Assembly: GCA_964623055.1 (NCBI GenBank)
Contig: CAZURK010000044.1
Location: 4,135-68,134 of the forward strand
Source of the DNA: JADHUC01 sp964623055
Lineage (GTDB): Bacteria; Planctomycetota; Planctomycetia; Pirellulales; Pirellulaceae
Length of the DNA stretch: 64,000 nt
Direction of reading: 5' to 3'
Part shown: in pieces, positions 6,889 through 16,239 of the stretch
Layout: every line of letters begins with the position of its first letter
How positions within the stretch are numbered: position 1 is the first letter of the stretch
Position numbers and translations under genes: made by a program
The notes under the pieces: model-generated
Seen by the model: the letters and a program-made list of their open reading frames with translations, nothing else
What the model was told of the DNA's origin: nothing
The model's database searches: none

Positions 6889-9531
6889 ATGCCGCTGCTC
6901 GACGTGCTCAGCCAACCCGTCTGGCAACGACTAACCTGGACGCTGCTGCATTTCCTGTGGCAGGGACTGGGGATTGCGGCGATGATGTTGGCCCTGTTCT
7001 GGCTGTTTCGCGTGCGTGGTGCGCATTTGCGGTATGCGATTTCTCTCTTCGCCATGCTGCTGATGGCGCTCTGCCCGCCGATAACGTTTATCGTGTTGGA
7101 GAGGTCGTCAGAACGGACCGCGGCATCGGACTCGACGCCGGAGGAGATCGCGACACTCGACGCACTCCGACGGCAGCCCTCTTCCTCAAACACGGTTGCA
7201 CCACAAGCCGCATCTGCCGGCCGGCCGGCAGACTCAGGTGGGACGGCCGAGCCGAACAGCGCAGTTGCCGACTACATTCGGCCGATCCATCCGTACTTGC
7301 TGATCGGTTGGATTGTCGGTGTGTTTCTGCTGGCCGGTCGGTTGCTGTTGGGGCAGTTGGGCGCGCATCGGATTCGGCGAAGTGGGCGGCCGATCACCGC
7401 GGAGTTGGCCGCTTGCGTGGCCCAACTCGGGCGGCGGATCGGACTGCGATCGGCCGCGTCGGTGTTCGGCTCGGAGAAGATTCGTGAGGCCGTGGTGGTG
7501 GGTGTGTTGCGGCCGGTTGTTCTACTGCCGGCCGGATGGCTAACCGGGATGACGCCCGAGATTCTCGAAGCGATCATCGCCCATGAACTGGCCCATGTTC
7601 GACGTTGGGACCTTTGGGCGAATCTCTTTCAGCGTTTGGTCGAGACGCTGTTGTTCTATCACCCGATCGTTTGGTGGCTGTCGCGGCGGATTCGCAGCGA
7701 GCGGGAGATGTGCTGCGACGAGTTGGCCGTGGAAGCCACTGGAAAACGAGTAGTCTATGCAACCGCACTAGAACAGGCGGCCCGCCGTCGAGCCGATTCT
7801 GTACGGCCGGTGTTGGGGATGGCCATAGGAGGTGAAAAGATGACACTACTTGGTCGCGTCCGCAATGTCTTGGGGGTTTCTCCATCGCACGAGAAGGCCC
7901 GCTGGTGGCCGGCCGGTTTGTTAGCGCTGTTGGTGCCGCTACTGACCAGCGCGAGTATTGCCGAAACAGTGCTTACCTGGGAGGCAAATCCCTTCACCGA
8001 CGTCCGGACCATCACGGTCGAGCAGAGGCGCGACGGTCCGGGCAAACCCAAGACCTATCTGATCGACGACCCCAAGACGGTAGCTTCACTGATCGCTCGA
8101 TTGAAGATCCGCAGCATCTGGAACAACCATCCGATTGGTCTGGAGGTGTCGACCCGGATCACGTTTCAGAAGAAAGACGGCACCACGCGGCGGGTGGAAG
8201 TGATGGATGACGACTACCTGGAACTGGAAGGAAACGCCGTTTACGTCGACCGCGCGTTCATCGTTGCGTTGAATCGGCACTTGACGCAGCGAACCGGCAG
8301 GAAGGTCGACCTGATGGAGTTCCTGCCGGTTCGCCCGGAAGACAGACCGCCGCCGTACGTGGCCCCTTCGAGGCGATCGCTGACGGCCGGGATCGCGAGT
8401 CTCCAAGTGAAATACGACTCGGGCGGGGGATTACGGGCAACCTGGATTCGGGAGCGGAAGGCGCTTGACGAGATCCAGCAGGCGTTGAAGATTCTCGAGC
8501 ATGAACCCGACTGGACCGGGCAGTCCCGGGGCAGTGACTTCACACTCATCTCCAAGGACGGCAGCCAATTCCTCGGCACCTTCCTCAACGAGAAGCAGAT
8601 TTCCGGCTTCAAGCTGGGCCGATTCACCGTGGAGCCGTCGTTCATCGAGGCGGTCAACCGGCACGTCAGCCGCATCGACGGGCGAACGATCGACATCTTG
8701 GCCGAGAACCCCTTGACCGAGCGGCAACTCGAAGGCGAGCGGGAGTTCCGCGAGCTGCTCTCCGCGGCCACCGCCTTCCACTTTCCGGCCAAGGTGAGAG
8801 GCAAACCCCGGATCCTCCCGGTCACCGATCCCGATCAAGTGGCCGAACTTGTCGGTGTCTTGGACGACGTCGAGTTGCCGCTGAAGCAGCGAAAGCTGGC
8901 CAAGGACGATTTCTTCATCGAGATCACAACCGAGGGGAACAAGAAAGTCCGCCTCAGCTATCTCCAAAGGGGCAACGACGACGAACTCGTGGATTCCGCG
9001 CCGTTTTGCTGCGATCTGATCGACGTGTCTGGTTTCGGCCAGATCTGGCTGGACAACCAGTGGAAATACCGCTTCCTCGACATCGTCTATTCGCGCGAGC
9101 AGGCGATCGAAGAGCGGGAGAAGCTCGCAACAATCAGGGTTGTCGCAGGCGATCTGCCGGGGTTTTTGAAGAAAGTCGTCAGTGTGACCGCCTGCTATCG
9201 AGAAGGCGGCGAGCAACGTGTTTGGTGTCTGCCGACCGATCGCAGCCGCACGGTCATCGACGCCCTGAAGATCGACAAGGTCCAGCCGTTGGACTGGAAC
9301 GCTTCGCGTTGGAAAGCGGAATTGACAAGGCTCTACGACGGCAAGGCCGGAACCTTGACGCTCACGCCCGGCGTGGGCTTCGATCTGCAGTTGGTCATCG
9401 TCGGCGAAAAGGAGTTGCTGATTCCCCGCTACGGCCGCGTGACGCTGAAGACCGGCCCCATCGAAGCGATCAAGAAGGCCGTCGCCGACGATCCCGACAA
9501 GCCGGACTCGGTGGGCCTCCTGCCGCTGTGA
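6889..9531 (+). CDS. M56 (BlaR1/MecR1-like) transmembrane metallopeptidase sensor
   Basis: 880-residue partner of the upstream BlaI repressor, starting 2 bp after its stop. Membrane helices are visible near residues 10-35, 45-65 and 135-155, plus a further helix around 345-365 (WWPAGLLALLVPLLTSASI). The gluzincin site HELAH is at 232-236, with the additional Glu in SEREMCCDELAV. Typical BlaR1 proteins carry a penicillin-binding domain outside the membrane; here residues about 370-880 are a long beta-rich region with repeated KPKTYLIDDPKTVASLI-like and KPRILPVTDPDQVAELV-like segments, apparently duplicated modules and not a transpeptidase. The signal is therefore not a beta-lactam; what it senses is unknown. 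Confidence 0.88.
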   Translation: MPLLDVLSQPVWQRLTWTLLHFLWQGLGIAAMMLALFWLFRVRGAHLRYAISLFAMLLMALCPPITFIVLERSSERTAASDSTPEEIATLDALRRQPSSSNTVAPQAASAGRPADSGGTAEPNSAVADYIRPIHPYLLIGWIVGVFLLAGRLLLGQLGAHRIRRSGRPITAELAACVAQLGRRIGLRSAASVFGSEKIREAVVVGVLRPVVLLPAGWLTGMTPEILEAIIAHELAHVRRWDLWANLFQRLVETLLFYHPIVWWLSRRIRSEREMCCDELAVEATGKRVVYATALEQAARRRADSVRPVLGMAIGGEKMTLLGRVRNVLGVSPSHEKARWWPAGLLALLVPLLTSASIAETVLTWEANPFTDVRTITVEQRRDGPGKPKTYLIDDPKTVASLIARLKIRSIWNNHPIGLEVSTRITFQKKDGTTRRVEVMDDDYLELEGNAVYVDRAFIVALNRHLTQRTGRKVDLMEFLPVRPEDRPPPYVAPSRRSLTAGIASLQVKYDSGGGLRATWIRERKALDEIQQALKILEHEPDWTGQSRGSDFTLISKDGSQFLGTFLNEKQISGFKLGRFTVEPSFIEAVNRHVSRIDGRTIDILAENPLTERQLEGEREFRELLSAATAFHFPAKVRGKPRILPVTDPDQVAELVGVLDDVELPLKQRKLAKDDFFIEITTEGNKKVRLSYLQRGNDDELVDSAPFCCDLIDVSGFGQIWLDNQWKYRFLDIVYSREQAIEEREKLATIRVVAGDLPGFLKKVVSVTACYREGGEQRVWCLPTDRSRTVIDALKIDKVQPLDWNASRWKAELTRLYDGKAGTLTLTPGVGFDLQLVIVGEKELLIPRYGRVTLKTGPIEAIKKAVADDPDKPDSVGLLPL

Positions 9532-9574
9532 TGGGAAGACCTCGGCAACAGCGCGGAACGGGAGAAAGGACGCC

Positions 9575-10075
9575 ATGAGACGTTATGAGTATCCCGCCGA
9601 CCTTGCGGCCGAACTCGGGCGAGAGCGCCGGCGACGCCTGGTATTGTGGTGCTGTATCGCTTCGGTCGTCTTGCTGGCCGCCGTCTACGCGGGCGTTCAG
9701 AACGACGCAATGCTGGGCTCGGCCGTGGGCGCGAGCCTGATGATCGCGATCCTGGGAGTCTTCGAGGCTGTGCTGAGCCGGTTTGCCCGACGAACGTCGC
9801 GCCTGGCCGGTCACGTGCTGGAGGTCGATGGAGACCGGGTTCGCCAGCTCGATCGCGACGGATCACTGGTCGATGAGATCGACTTGAGCCAGCCGTACGC
9901 TGTCAGCTACCCGTATCACGTCTGCGGCAACGCCATCTACCACGTTCGGCAACGTTTGGATTCCGGCCAGTCGCGACAGATCGAGTTCAGCTCCCGAATC
10001 ACCGACGCAAAACACCTGGTCATCGAGGTGCTGCAACACGACGAATGGCCACCCGGGGAGAACGACACGGCATGA
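9575..10075 (+). CDS. Two-TM membrane protein, unknown function
   Basis: 166 residues. A charged N-terminus is followed by two hydrophobic segments at about 23-41 (LVLWCCIASVVLLAAVYAG) and 49-68, then a soluble C-terminal beta-rich domain of about 90 residues (GHVLEVDGDRVRQLDRDG). It begins 43 bp after the M56 gene, with a purine-rich stretch (GGGAGAAAGG) a few bases before the ATG, so it is probably in the same operon and may be a regulated output. No family was recognised. Confidence 0.7.
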   Translation: MRRYEYPADLAAELGRERRRRLVLWCCIASVVLLAAVYAGVQNDAMLGSAVGASLMIAILGVFEAVLSRFARRTSRLAGHVLEVDGDRVRQLDRDGSLVDEIDLSQPYAVSYPYHVCGNAIYHVRQRLDSGQSRQIEFSSRITDAKHLVIEVLQHDEWPPGENDTA

Positions 10076-10149
10076 TTGTGCCCGCTGTGCGGCGCGTGAT
10101 TCAAGCCAGGAACGCTTTAGGGATCAACTCAAATGAGAGGTATCGGATT

Positions 10150-10569
10150 ATGCTCATCACCTGTCTATTTCACACATGCATGTGCTCAGTAGTCCTGGCC
10201 GTGCCGGCTGAACCGTCATGCGGCTGGCCTGAGACGGCAGGCCCGAATCCACCGACGGCCGTCCAGCAACCAGATCGAGTGGATACGTTGACCGACGCTG
10301 AACTGGCCAAGATCGACTCCGACCTTAAGAGTCCTGACTGGCACATCAGGCGCCGCGCATTATGGCGAATGGCGCATGCAGGTTGTTCTGCCGATGCTGT
10401 GATCGACAAATACGTAGCCGTCGCCGCGCCTGCCCTTCAGTACCCCGGAGATTGCGCGCAAACGCCTATCAGTCAGGTTCTCCAAGTCCTCGGAAAACCG
10501 GCGTTTCCTCATAGCGAAGTGGCAGGCAGGGGGGAGAGCCGATCAACGGACACTCGACGAGCTCCTTAA
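10150..10569 (+). pseudogene. HEAT-like exported protein, N-terminal part (frameshifted)
   Basis: The start chosen is the ATG at 10150, with GAGAGG about 9 bp upstream and a signal peptide after it (MLITCLFHTCMCSVVLAVPA); the open frame extends back to 10045 but overlaps the previous gene. The region DTLTDAELAKIDSDLKSPDW followed by HIRRRALWRMA looks like a HEAT/armadillo-type helical repeat. The frame is lost just after a run of six Gs at 10529-10534, and the reading continues in the next frame (10571-11011). One extra G in the run would explain the break. Either a real mutation or a sequencing error is possible. Confidence 0.6.
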
Positions 10570-10570
10570 G

Positions 10571-11011
10571 GTGGCCGGGGACCGTACGCGCCTGACTGAC
10601 ATCCTGCTGGCGAACCTCATGTACATGGCGGACCATTCGCTGAGCGCCGGCGATGTGCCGGCCTTGATAGCGCGGGCTGCGGATGAAACCGCCGAAGAAG
10701 ACATTCGCGTTGGCGCGGTCAATTTGCTGGGACTGTGGGGGGCACTACCCAAAAACGCGACCAAGGCGTTTCTTCGACTGACGACATCCAAATCCGAAAG
10801 ATTATCGCTCGCAGCGGCGGGCGCCATCGGCGCCGTCCTGGAAGACCCCAAGGATACCTCGCAACTCGTTCGCGCCGTCCAATCACGCGCCAAGAACGAG
10901 CAGCGCGTCCTTGTTCGGCAGGCCCTTGACGAGAGCGCAAGGATCCTCGTTGGAAGTTCCCAAGAGGAGCTCGATAGAAAACGCATGGAACGAGTTCAGA
11001 GGGGGTGGTAG
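10571..11011 (+). pseudogene. HEAT-like protein, C-terminal part of the frameshifted gene
   Basis: 146 residues in the frame one base off from the upstream part. Translating back to the G6 run gives RADQRTLDELLKVAGDRTRL, continuous with the helical pattern on both sides. It contains paired helices typical of HEAT repeats (DIRVGAVNLLGLWGALPKNA, RLSLAAAGAIGAVLEDPKD). There is no credible independent start signal at the GTG, so it is most likely the second half of the 10150 gene; restored length would be about 286 residues. Function unknown, presumably a protein-interaction scaffold. Confidence 0.6.
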
Positions 11012-11171
11012 TATTCCTTCCGATGCGCCGTGCGACGTGATAGCCTGCAACGAAGCAGTCTGTAGATGATACACGGGTCAGTCTAAAACCAAGATCCCGA
11101 CAGCGGCGCTCGATGATCTTCAGCCATTCGCAGAAACTCGCCAAGAAGATCAACGTTACTCGGTGTGACGA

Positions 11172-11336
11172 ATGACCGAATCCTACGAAAACGAAGCCGA
11201 ACTTGCCGAGTTCACCGCTTTTGTAAAGCAGCGTAATCCATCCCGTCGTCTTCACGACCGCGAGCGATACGTGCTCAGTGTGTACAGGAAACACTTCGCG
11301 GAGATCAAGGCAAGAGTTGAAGGCGATCTTTCATAG
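11172..11336 (+). CDS. Small hypothetical protein (54 aa)
   Basis: ATG at 11172, TAG at 11336. The product is helical and highly charged (ENEAELAEFTAFVKQ, then RRLHDRERYVLSVYRKHF), with no signal peptide or membrane segment. It lies in the otherwise unassigned gap between the frameshifted HEAT gene and the next exported protein. There is only a weak upstream GGTG. It could be a small regulator or a chance ORF; nothing identifies a family. Confidence 0.35.
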   Translation: MTESYENEAELAEFTAFVKQRNPSRRLHDRERYVLSVYRKHFAEIKARVEGDLS

Positions 11337-11376
11337 ATCGCTGCTATCGGAACCCGAGAGAGATGGGAGATTGAAG

Positions 11377-12279
11377 ATGTCACTCGTTACCGCTTCTTTA
11401 CTCGTAATGTCGTTCGCCGGAAGTGCCGACGCGGAAATGCCTGCCGACTTCCTCAAAGTCGAGTCCAGAGCATGGAGCCGCTGGCTCGACGAAAACCTTC
11501 ATGTGTTTTGGCATGGAATCCCGCTCAGGGATGTGTTGGCGAGCGAATTTGGCGCTGCCGCCTTCACCGTTGATGACGTGAAAGCCCTTGGCACGCCGAT
11601 CACTTTTGATGCCAGCAACATGACGCGGGGAGCCTCGCTGTGGCGTCTAAGTCAGCGATACGGCTTCACCATACGATGGGCACAGAAGGATGAGCCAAGG
11701 ATCTTTCTGGGCTTGTCCGAAGCCGAGCATCGTGAACACCAAGTAGGCGGCGTCACTTTGACTGCGATCACCCAGGTTATGCGGTCAGACTACAAGACCT
11801 ACCAGGATTTGAAGCGGAGAGGGCAAGTCACCAAAGAAGAGATCATGGACGGTATCCTCTACTATGCCATTGATGTGGATCGTGACCTGAATTTCGGTGA
11901 CGCCGCCGCCCATGTGAATGAGGTACAACGCTACAAGACGAAGGTGCCGGGAGAAGCTGGAATCGAGGCACAATTCACTGCAAGGGTAAGATGGATCGAG
12001 ACTATCGGCAGACGCAACGCAGAGGTAGTCCCAATCGGAGTGGACCCTCGCTGGTTGGTGGGAATCGAAATACTCTCCATTCAGAAGCCTGCGGATCGGT
12101 TTGACAAGAAAGGCGATACTATTCTGGCGATCCACAATCCAGTGCGGGTTTTCCTCGATGATCGTGAGAAGACTCTTGGCAAGCTGTACGAATTCAAGAC
12201 AGTGGGATTCCTGCATGACGGTCGTCCCACCTACCTTCGCGTTGAGGCCCAAGAAAAAGACGAGACGGAACCGAAGTAG
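11377..12279 (+). CDS. Exported hypothetical protein (300 aa)
   Basis: The start is placed at the ATG at 11377 rather than the upstream end of the open frame (11278), because GGGAGA sits 9 bp upstream and a clean signal peptide follows (MSLVTASLLVMSFAGSADA). The mature protein starts with DVLASEFGAAAFTVDDVKAL and FDASNMTRGASLWRLSQRYG, which resembles the short STN/secretin-like modules seen in many planctomycete exported proteins (a weak similarity). A central part (QVMRSDYKTYQDLKRRG) and a C-terminal beta region follow. Function unknown. Confidence 0.6.
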   Translation: MSLVTASLLVMSFAGSADAEMPADFLKVESRAWSRWLDENLHVFWHGIPLRDVLASEFGAAAFTVDDVKALGTPITFDASNMTRGASLWRLSQRYGFTIRWAQKDEPRIFLGLSEAEHREHQVGGVTLTAITQVMRSDYKTYQDLKRRGQVTKEEIMDGILYYAIDVDRDLNFGDAAAHVNEVQRYKTKVPGEAGIEAQFTARVRWIETIGRRNAEVVPIGVDPRWLVGIEILSIQKPADRFDKKGDTILAIHNPVRVFLDDREKTLGKLYEFKTVGFLHDGRPTYLRVEAQEKDETEPK

Positions 12280-12393
12280 TTGTCGCAACCCACTTCCGGT
12301 CTCAGATCTGAAGCTGGATACCAAGCCGAAATCAGAGGCAAAGCTGCGTCCCCGGGCCGGAGCCGGCACCACACTAACGATCGGGGTAAGACA

Positions 12394-12903
12394 ATGGAGC
12401 ATACGATGCCGACAATAACGTACGTGTCAATCTGCTTCGCCGTGTTGCTCTCTTCATGTGGCCGTTGTGTCTCGTCACCCGAATACCAGGCGCACGAGAA
12501 GGTTCGGCAGCAGTTCATCAAGCGCGCCAGGTCGTTCGTTCCCGAGGGTGAGCTGGACCAGATCGACGAGAGCTATTTTACCGGTGAGGGCTTCCGCGAC
12601 TGGTTCCGGTTTCCGTTGGTCTACCCTTACGAAATGGAAATGATCGATGGCCTGGATGACGGTTCGATCGCGGGCGGAGACGCCGCCAGAATCACCGGTA
12701 TTACTCATTGTGCATTCGACGCCCGCGTTCTTGTGGGGAAGTCCGAAGATGGATGGCTATTGTTTGAGTTTGAGAGCGGGGAACTCGGGTCCTTTACCTC
12801 CAAGCAAGACGTGATGGCGGAGGCCGTGAAACGCGGCTTCGACCCCAAGATTGAAATCCTCAGTGTGGAGGAGCAGTTTAGGCGATTCGCGAGTGACTGG
12901 TGA
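12394..12903 (+). CDS. Putative lipoprotein (169 aa)
   Basis: The ATG at 12394 has GGGGTAAG about 8 bp upstream. A short hydrophobic segment ends in the lipobox-like LSSC, so Cys22 would be lipidated after signal peptidase II cleavage. The remainder (EYQAHEKVRQQFIKRARSFV, GEGFRDWFRFPLVYPYEMEM, DGWLLFEFESGELGSF) is a small alpha/beta domain with no family that I recognise. It follows the 11377 gene by 114 bp on the same strand. Confidence 0.65.
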   Translation: MEHTMPTITYVSICFAVLLSSCGRCVSSPEYQAHEKVRQQFIKRARSFVPEGELDQIDESYFTGEGFRDWFRFPLVYPYEMEMIDGLDDGSIAGGDAARITGITHCAFDARVLVGKSEDGWLLFEFESGELGSFTSKQDVMAEAVKRGFDPKIEILSVEEQFRRFASDW

Positions 12904-13070
12904 TTTGGCGGCCCGCTCGACAGGCAGCGTACGTGCCGGAATGAGGTCCTGCCCTTTGACTGAAATGCAGCCGTGCCGTACATCGAGAAACGACTCCCGA
13001 GCGATTCTGGCGGCGGCAAACGCCAGCGGACTGTCCTACGAGTGAAAACGGAACCCAAGGAGACTGACCG

Positions 13071-15893
13071 ATGAAGCAAACCTCTCGACGAACAAGCCGG
13101 ATGCGTACGGCCGCCTGTTCGCTGTCCCTGTGCCTCGCTGCGGCGGCCGTGTTGACCGCCGCTGATGCCGACACGAGGCCTGCCGCGGAAGCGGACAGGG
13201 ATGCGGCCGGGAAGCAACGGCTGGAAGACAAAATCATGGAGGCCGTTCGGGCGTACGCCGAAGCCGACGATCACGTGGAGGCCATGTTGGCAGAAATGAA
13301 ACAGGCCGAAAACGAGTTGGCCCAGTTTCTCAAGAATGCCCAAGAGAAGGGAATCCGGGTGAAGAGAACGGATCCTGAGTACGAGGCGTTGCTGGGGCGG
13401 GCCTCGCCCCGACGAATATGGAGGTACGCCGGCAGAAGGAGCCCGAAGGTCAGGGCTGCGATTGATCAGTGGATCGAGCGATATCCGCCCCGGCTCGGAC
13501 GTGACTTTTTCTACATCGACACGCTGCCGATGGATAATCCCAACATCAAGGTCTTATTCCCAGACCCGAAAGCCACGACGCCGGAGACGTTCACGCACGT
13601 CATCAAAGACGGTGACACCACCTATACGATCGACTATTCGCGTTTCAGCCTGTACACGCACGACTGCAAATTCCTCTATCCCGCGGGCGATCATCCGTGG
13701 GAGCTTGATCCGGCGAAATTCCCCGCCTTCGATCATGGCCCGGACAGGACCTACGTCGGCAAGATACACGAATACCCCACGTGGTTTGCCATCGGGTACG
13801 TGCGAGAGGATGGCACGGTCCGCGGTTTGATCTACGGCGAGCGACGACAGGAATGGACGGATTTCGAAGGAACGAGGATCCTCAGACGCCACCTGGATAA
13901 GTGCCGTTTCCGAGATGATTACTACACCTATGTGGACATCGAGGTGCCGGCACCCGGTTTCCGGGATGGGCCCATCTACGAAATCCCGATTGGAATTGAG
14001 ATTTCCTACCAGAATCTGCTCAAGTCGAAAGGCAGCATTCCGATCCTGTTCGAAGTGCTGGAAATGGCGTGGCTGGAAGTCGCAACTGCCTATTGGGGAC
14101 ATTGTCGTATGCACGTCAGGCCGGCACAGGTGGTAGTGAGAACCGGCATGAAGACCTGCCCTCATGCAACCCGCTTCAAGGATTTCGACGAAACGACGAC
14201 ACCGGTATGGGCAGCCAAGTCGCTCGAACTACCGGAAGAGTATTTTCCCGAGCTTACGGCCGAAGAAAGGAGTTACGGGCCTGCAAACAACATTGGGCGG
14301 CAGGTCTGGCCGAAGGTGTGGCCAGAATTGAAGGTAGACAAGATCATCCATATCAATTTCGGTGCTGTTGCATCCCTCGGCGGGAACGTGTGTTCGACCC
14401 ACTTCTACCCGTCAACGCGGTTGAAACCGTATAACAAGATTCCCTGTCGCGAACAAATCCTAACGCATACTCTGTTGCACGAGTTCAGCCATACCTATCG
14501 TGGAAGGCACTTCACCGGGTACGAGGAAGGATTGACCATGTATGCCCATGGGGGGCACAAGCCGAGCCCGACCCGGATTGTCGGCAGTCATGTGGTGAAA
14601 TTCAGAAAGCACCATGAGGACACATACAGGGAGCACAACCGACCTGTGAGAATCGCCACCGATACCAGCGATGCTCCGTTGCCGCCTTACGCGTCTTTGG
14701 AAATGTTGCAGATAGTCAATACGGGCCAAAAGAAGATTGACGTACTAGCGAACGATCATGACTACAACGGCGATCCGATCCAGCTCGTTTTTGTGGACAA
14801 GACCTCGCGACGGGGAGGCACGGTAACCGTTTCCGCGGACCATACGGTGGTCTATACTCCTCCCGCGCACAAGATCGGGCTCGACCGTTTCAAGTATCGC
14901 ATCGCTGACTCGACGGGCTACGAATCCGTCGGCTACGTGATTATCGACCTTGTCAATCCATCGCAGTATTACTACCCAGGCGGACCGGAAACCGCCGAGT
15001 CGCGCGGCTTCACCGGCGCTCAGGTGGCTTTCGTTCCGAGGACGAACCGGAGGAAAGCAACGGCCGTCGTGGCAGATACTCTGCCCGTGGAAATCATGGT
15101 TCCTGAAGCGGGACACTACACGATCGACTTCAAGTTCTTCATCCGAGGTGATTGGAAGGCGGGAGTTGCCCCCAGGACACATCTCATTTCGGTCAACGGC
15201 AAGGCTTTCGAGGAAGTCGTGTTTCACTCGCCCCAACCCACGGACGAATGGAGACGTAAGAAGGTCTACAACCTTCCGCTGAAGAAGGGCGCGAACACAC
15301 TGATGATCTCATCGCTTTCGGGTAATAAAGTCAGCGGAAAAGCGATAAGAGGAAACCTGCCGAGTACCGCTCCGACCACCTTCCGCAGAATTGCCGTGTC
15401 TTCAGCGGGCTCCTATATCATCGGTTTTTCCGGTGCCGGAAGAAACGCGTCTTTCGACCTCATTGAGTCCGGGGAGTTGTTCAAGACCCACGTCAACGGA
15501 CTGGAATACGGCTGGAGCAGTGAGAACGCTCCAAGCAGCGCTGGTGCGGTCGGATTCATGGATCGACGGGGGCAAGCAACTGGGAACAAATGGGAGATGG
15601 TCCTGCCGAACGGTACGTACAACGTGCTGTTGGGATGCAGAGGTGGTGAGTACGGTGCACTGGATTACCATGCGTACAAGACCGACATATTTCGAGAAGG
15701 TTCGGGCAAGGCCTCAAACGTCAACAACTTCCGAGTCGAGGGAGTGCCTTTTCATGATACGGATGGCCCGGAGAACATTCTGAACCTGATCGAGCACCAA
15801 GTAACGGTCAAAGATGGCAGACTTACTGTTGAAGTTGGCGAAGGCGCTCTGGCCCCTCGGCTTTGCTACATCAATATCAGTAGAGTCAATTAG
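13071..15893 (+). CDS. Large exported metalloprotease candidate with HEFSH site, cadherin-like and CBM-like domains
   Basis: 940 residues. Signal peptide about 1-30, a helical region at 45-95 (possible coiled coil), then a catalytic-type domain with HEFSHTYRGRH at 470-480 and, shortly after, EEGLTMY. The HExxH pair plus His480 at the +10 position matches metzincin zinc-ligand spacing, although the Gly is one residue late, and TMY resembles a Met-turn. Alternatively Glu485/486 could be the third ligand of a gluzincin. Residues about 545-625 read as a cadherin-like/Big_9-type domain (KKIDVLANDHDYNGDPIQL, HTVVYTPP). Two C-terminal beta-sandwich, CBM6-like regions follow (IMVPEAGHYTIDFKFFIRGD; SSAGSYIIGFSGAG). 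AAGGAG upstream supports the ATG. Activity is inferred, not established. Confidence 0.75.
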   Translation: MKQTSRRTSRMRTAACSLSLCLAAAAVLTAADADTRPAAEADRDAAGKQRLEDKIMEAVRAYAEADDHVEAMLAEMKQAENELAQFLKNAQEKGIRVKRTDPEYEALLGRASPRRIWRYAGRRSPKVRAAIDQWIERYPPRLGRDFFYIDTLPMDNPNIKVLFPDPKATTPETFTHVIKDGDTTYTIDYSRFSLYTHDCKFLYPAGDHPWELDPAKFPAFDHGPDRTYVGKIHEYPTWFAIGYVREDGTVRGLIYGERRQEWTDFEGTRILRRHLDKCRFRDDYYTYVDIEVPAPGFRDGPIYEIPIGIEISYQNLLKSKGSIPILFEVLEMAWLEVATAYWGHCRMHVRPAQVVVRTGMKTCPHATRFKDFDETTTPVWAAKSLELPEEYFPELTAEERSYGPANNIGRQVWPKVWPELKVDKIIHINFGAVASLGGNVCSTHFYPSTRLKPYNKIPCREQILTHTLLHEFSHTYRGRHFTGYEEGLTMYAHGGHKPSPTRIVGSHVVKFRKHHEDTYREHNRPVRIATDTSDAPLPPYASLEMLQIVNTGQKKIDVLANDHDYNGDPIQLVFVDKTSRRGGTVTVSADHTVVYTPPAHKIGLDRFKYRIADSTGYESVGYVIIDLVNPSQYYYPGGPETAESRGFTGAQVAFVPRTNRRKATAVVADTLPVEIMVPEAGHYTIDFKFFIRGDWKAGVAPRTHLISVNGKAFEEVVFHSPQPTDEWRRKKVYNLPLKKGANTLMISSLSGNKVSGKAIRGNLPSTAPTTFRRIAVSSAGSYIIGFSGAGRNASFDLIESGELFKTHVNGLEYGWSSENAPSSAGAVGFMDRRGQATGNKWEMVLPNGTYNVLLGCRGGEYGALDYHAYKTDIFREGSGKASNVNNFRVEGVPFHDTDGPENILNLIEHQVTVKDGRLTVEVGEGALAPRLCYINISRVN

Positions 15894-16239
15894 ATTCATA
15901 GAAGGTGCTGCAGTACGAGTGTCGGGGTGGGGGCGGGCAACCCCACCAGTCGTAGCGACTGAAAACCGTTCAGTGGACGAAACTCGATGCAATTCAGCGT
16001 GGCGCGATGGAATTGTAACAAGGGAGCGGAAGCATCCCCCTGTAGCTGCCCTTCACCCTGCTTTTCGCCGTGTCACATACGGTTTTCAATCTGTAACCGT
16101 GGATGGCCCCGTCTGCAGAGTGTAGCTTTTCGGGAGCGTGCGTAGGCTGAAGCGAAACCTGCGGCGGTTGGAGTTTGTCGGATATTGCTTCATGCAGAGA
16201 CTGACCAATGACTTACACAACCTCGGAGTGGAGGGGAAC
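15894..16239. other. Intergenic region with three adjacent small hairpins
   Basis: No convincing gene. Near its start lie three consecutive inverted repeats: GGTGGGG/CCCCACC (15926-15932 with 15941-15947), AGTCG-TAG-CGACT (15948-15960) and ACTGAA/TTCAGT (15958-15963 with 15969-15974). They follow the 940-residue gene by about 30 bp and may act as an RNA-processing or termination structure, but no U-tract follows. The rest, up to the strong ribosome binding site of glycerol dehydrogenase, shows nothing recognisable. Confidence 0.45.

Noticed and set aside
6889..9531. Beta-lactam resistance sensor
   Set aside because: The outer domain shows no penicillin-binding motifs and no beta-lactamase gene is nearby.
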